Positions 61,746-64,000 of a stretch of DNA of 64,000 bases are shown here, in pieces. The position numbers and the translations under genes are program-made. This stretch comes from an uncultured Clostridia bacterium (lineage in GTDB: Bacteria > Bacillota > Clostridia > Lachnospirales > Anaerotignaceae). A model generated the notes under the pieces. It searched no databases. It saw nothing but the letters and a program-made list of their open reading frames with translations, and was not told the origin of the DNA. The stretch is from NCBI GenBank assembly GCA_910583755.1, contig CAJTZO010000001.1, positions 26,043 to 90,042 on the forward strand. Reading direction: 5' to 3'. Positions within the stretch are counted from its first letter, which is position 1; every line of letters begins with the position of its first letter.

Positions 61746-63829
61746 AGATGAAAAAGAAAAATTTACTCTTTTTTACCATCGTTTTACTCATTTTAACATT
61801 TGGTGCGGAAGTTGCACATTTTACAAATCAGGTAAAAAATGAGCTTTGGATAAACTCCATCCGAACCATTACCGAAAGTACCCATCAAGGAGCAAATGCT
61901 TTAAATATGCAATTTGAAATAGATTTTCAAACTTTACATTTACTTTGGGAACAAATTGCAACTTCTGATACACCAGAAATAACATCAACTTTATATAAAG
62001 GGGTAGAGCCAGATATTGTGCTTTACCGTCAAAATACTAAAAATAAAGGTGGAATGACGGAAGTTGACCAAAATGTAAACACCTTTTTAGATAATAACGA
62101 TATTGAACAGGGATTACTAGATTCTCATATTTGTACTGTAACAGGGGATAGTGTTTTTAATATTTTTGTGAAAGGAACCCTTATAGATGGGACAACTGCC
62201 TACCTTGTAAAAGAATATTTTACAAAAGAAATTGCTGAACAATTTACCTTATCTTTTTATGATAATATTGGGTTCTCTTATCTTATCAATCAAAATGGTG
62301 TCATTATGGTGCGCCCCAGACACAAAAATGGAAATAAAACCATTTATAACATCTTTGATATGATTTCTAAAAATGAAAATGATACACAAGAAATTTATGC
62401 CTTTCAACAAAGTATACAAAATTTGGAAACTGGCTGGGCAAAATTCAATTCTGATGGACAAGGTCTTGTTTTTTGTTATGAACCATTAAAAGTAGATTCT
62501 ACTTGGTTATTGGTCTCTATTGTTCCAGAGAATGTAATTACTACACAAGCAAAAAGTATTGTCAGAAAAACAATGGTTTTTTCTGCTATTTCCCTATTTA
62601 CAATTTTATGTGTAATTGCTATTTTTCATGGTTTCAAAATGCATGAAAGAGAAATACATACCCGAGAATTAACAGAAGCTCTCAATATAGCGGATAATGC
62701 AAATCGAGCAAAGGGACGTTTTTTAATGGATATGTCTCATGACATTCGTACACCTTTAAATGCAATTATCGGTATGGTGTCAATTGCACAGGAAAATATT
62801 TCCGACCAACCCAGACTAAAAGATTGTTTGGAAAAAATAAATGCCTCCAGTACACACCTTTTAAGTTTAATTAGTGACATCTTAGATATGTCTCAAATTG
62901 AAAAAGGAAAAATCATTTTAAAAGAAGAAGCTATTTCCTTACCTCAGCTTTTTGAGCAAACTGTTGATGTAATGCGACCAATCGCACAAGAAGCATATTT
63001 AGATTTAGAAATGTGTCCCATTCAACTCAAAAACAATACAATTATTGGCGATTCTCTCCGGATTCGACAAATTTTATTAAACATTATCCGAAATGCTGTA
63101 AAATATACTCAACCGGGTGGACACATTACACTAGAATTGACACAAGCAGAACATTATGAAGGACTTGCAACTTATCGTTTCCGCTGTATTGATACAGGGA
63201 TTGGAATGAATCAAGAATTCATAGAACGTATTTTTTTACCCTTTGAAAGAGAAAGAAATACAACAGACAGTAAAGTTGCAGGTATGGGTGTTGGGCTAAC
63301 CATTACAAAAAAATTATTGGATTTAATGGGCGGAACTATCTCTGTAGAAAGTGAACCAGGAAAAGGTTCTATTTTTACAATAGAATTTCATTTTATGTAT
63401 CAAGATTCCAACTTTTCTATAACAGAAGTAGCAAAAGAAGACCCTGATTATTCAGATAGACGTGTTTTATTAGTAGAAGATAATGAACTAAATATGGAAA
63501 TATTAGAGGAGCTACTTAGTATCACAAATATTCAGATTGAAAAAGCCTATGATGGACAAAAAGCAGTATCTATGATAACTTCTCAACCACCACATTATTA
63601 TGACCTCGTTTTTATGGATATTCAAATGCCGATAATGGATGGCTATGAAGCTTCAAGACAGCTACGCAATATGGAAAGGGATGATTTACATTTAATTCCG
63701 ATTGTTGCAGTTTCTGCAAATGCTCTTGCAAGTGATGTAGAAAATGCATTGATTGCTGGCATGAATGGACATATTCCAAAACCGGTTGATTTAGATGAAT
63801 TGATAGATACATTACAACAATATCTTTAA
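61742..63829 (+). CDS. Hybrid sensor histidine kinase with receiver domain
   Basis: The 695-residue membrane protein has a signal-anchor helix (about 7-24), an extracytoplasmic sensor (about 25-270) that looks like a dCache-type domain (DNIGFSYLINQNGVIMVRPRHKN), a second membrane helix (about 278-297), a HisKA domain with phospho-His333 (DMSHDIRTPLNAIIGM), a HATPase domain (NIIRNAVKYT, DTGIGM, GMGVGLTITKKL), and a C-terminal receiver with phospho-Asp626 (FMDIQMPIMDG). No separate response regulator gene is adjacent. The ligand is unknown. The start context is unusual (see previous entry). Confidence 0.93.
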   Translation: MKMKKKNLLFFTIVLLILTFGAEVAHFTNQVKNELWINSIRTITESTHQGANALNMQFEIDFQTLHLLWEQIATSDTPEITSTLYKGVEPDIVLYRQNTKNKGGMTEVDQNVNTFLDNNDIEQGLLDSHICTVTGDSVFNIFVKGTLIDGTTAYLVKEYFTKEIAEQFTLSFYDNIGFSYLINQNGVIMVRPRHKNGNKTIYNIFDMISKNENDTQEIYAFQQSIQNLETGWAKFNSDGQGLVFCYEPLKVDSTWLLVSIVPENVITTQAKSIVRKTMVFSAISLFTILCVIAIFHGFKMHEREIHTRELTEALNIADNANRAKGRFLMDMSHDIRTPLNAIIGMVSIAQENISDQPRLKDCLEKINASSTHLLSLISDILDMSQIEKGKIILKEEAISLPQLFEQTVDVMRPIAQEAYLDLEMCPIQLKNNTIIGDSLRIRQILLNIIRNAVKYTQPGGHITLELTQAEHYEGLATYRFRCIDTGIGMNQEFIERIFLPFERERNTTDSKVAGMGVGLTITKKLLDLMGGTISVESEPGKGSIFTIEFHFMYQDSNFSITEVAKEDPDYSDRRVLLVEDNELNMEILEELLSITNIQIEKAYDGQKAVSMITSQPPHYYDLVFMDIQMPIMDGYEASRQLRNMERDDLHLIPIVAVSANALASDVENALIAGMNGHIPKPVDLDELIDTLQQYL

Positions 63830-63860
63830 AAAACAACCAGCAAATGCTGGTTGTTTTTTT
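63830..63860. terminator. Terminator after the hybrid kinase
   Basis: AAAACAACCAGCA (63830-63842) and TGCTGGTTGTTTT (63845-63857) form a 13-bp stem with a very small loop followed by TTT. It separates convergent genes and may serve both. Confidence 0.8.
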
Positions 63861-63866
63861 TATAAT

Positions 63867-64000
63867 TTATTCTGTTTTATCTATGTTATCTGTCACTATT
63901 TTATCAGAATCATCAGCAGGTGCTTCTACTTCTGTTTTATCAGCGTCATCTGTAGTAGATTCCTCTGACTCTGTTTTATCAGCATCATCTGTAGTAGATT
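63867..64000 (-). CDS. 3' end of an acidic repeat protein, truncated by window edge
   Basis: Read on the - strand, the window ends inside an open frame of 43 codons plus stop (TAA at 63869-63867). The peptide is very acidic and repetitive: two copies of an ESTTDDADKTE-like unit, then a diverged end (DSDKIVTDNIDKTE). The composition resembles a low-complexity tail or linker of an exported protein. The bulk of the gene, including any domain that would identify it, lies outside the window. Confidence 0.75.
   Translation of the reverse strand, partial: STTDDADKTESEESTTDDADKTEVEAPADDSDKIVTDNIDKTE

Noticed and set aside
1..64000. Strand switch near 21.7 kb as evidence for the replication terminus
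   Set aside because: The switch is local and is interrupted by + strand genes (HD, rubrerythrin, second HD, kinase). GC skew over a much longer region would be needed.
1..64000. tRNA, rRNA, CRISPR arrays, insertion sequences and prophage genes
   Set aside because: No matching structures, repeats or protein signatures were seen on either strand.

Overview
This window is ordinary chromosome from a low-GC, anaerobic Gram-positive bacterium of the class Clostridia. A Lachnospirales-type lineage is my best guess. The evidence is the FabK-type fatty-acid operon, an NAD-type (1B) PyrD, a reverse rubrerythrin behind a PerR-like box, the uvrC-hprK-murB-rapZ-whiA-crh order, anaerobic CbiK, SLH-domain surface proteins and strong AGGAGG ribosome sites. 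No rRNA, tRNA, insertion sequence, prophage or CRISPR array is visible.

Layout, rightward half (1-21.6 kb, all + strand): a fatty-acid operon cut at its 5' end (fabH, acpP, fabK, fabD, fabG, fabF, accB, fabZ, accC, accD, accA); a BofC-like membrane protein whose ribosome site lies in a hairpin; a 320-base gap holding a candidate terminator-ended small RNA; a cytoplasmic GH13 glycosidase coupled to an RluA-type pseudouridine synthase; clpC; a small conserved Clostridia protein; radA; pyruvate carboxylase; tatD.

Middle (21.7-42 kb, mostly - strand): a CAP-domain surface protein divergent from an HD phosphohydrolase; purM-purN-purD with a possible attenuator in the leader; an M16C peptidase; reverse rubrerythrin; luxS; a second HD protein; an iron-uptake operon (two feoA, feoB and an overlooked 46-residue FeoB-associated protein with a TTG start); pyrD-pyrE; a FolT-like ECF S component; and a five-gene Ni/peptide-type ABC importer behind a textbook 19-bp-spacer MerR-type promoter.

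The most unusual locus is 42.1-52.6 kb (- strand): SWIM zinc-finger protein, a HEAT-like protein, a second HEAT-like copy split by a frameshift at an A8 run, a MoxR AAA+ ATPase, a DUF5682-like protein, a VWA protein with an intact MIDAS site, then cbiK. Spacing and overlaps make this one translationally coupled operon. It looks like a MoxR-VWA machine with its own substrate or adaptor proteins, set beside metal uptake and a metal chelatase.

Right end (52.7-64 kb): Mrp-type P-loop ATPase; an SLH protein with a degenerate CAP domain; the uvrC-hprK-murB-rapZ-whiA-crh operon, in which the HPr-like protein lacks the phosphorylatable His but keeps the HprK target Ser; a hybrid histidine kinase preceded by a two-codon reading frame; and the 3' end of an acidic repeat protein cut by the window edge.
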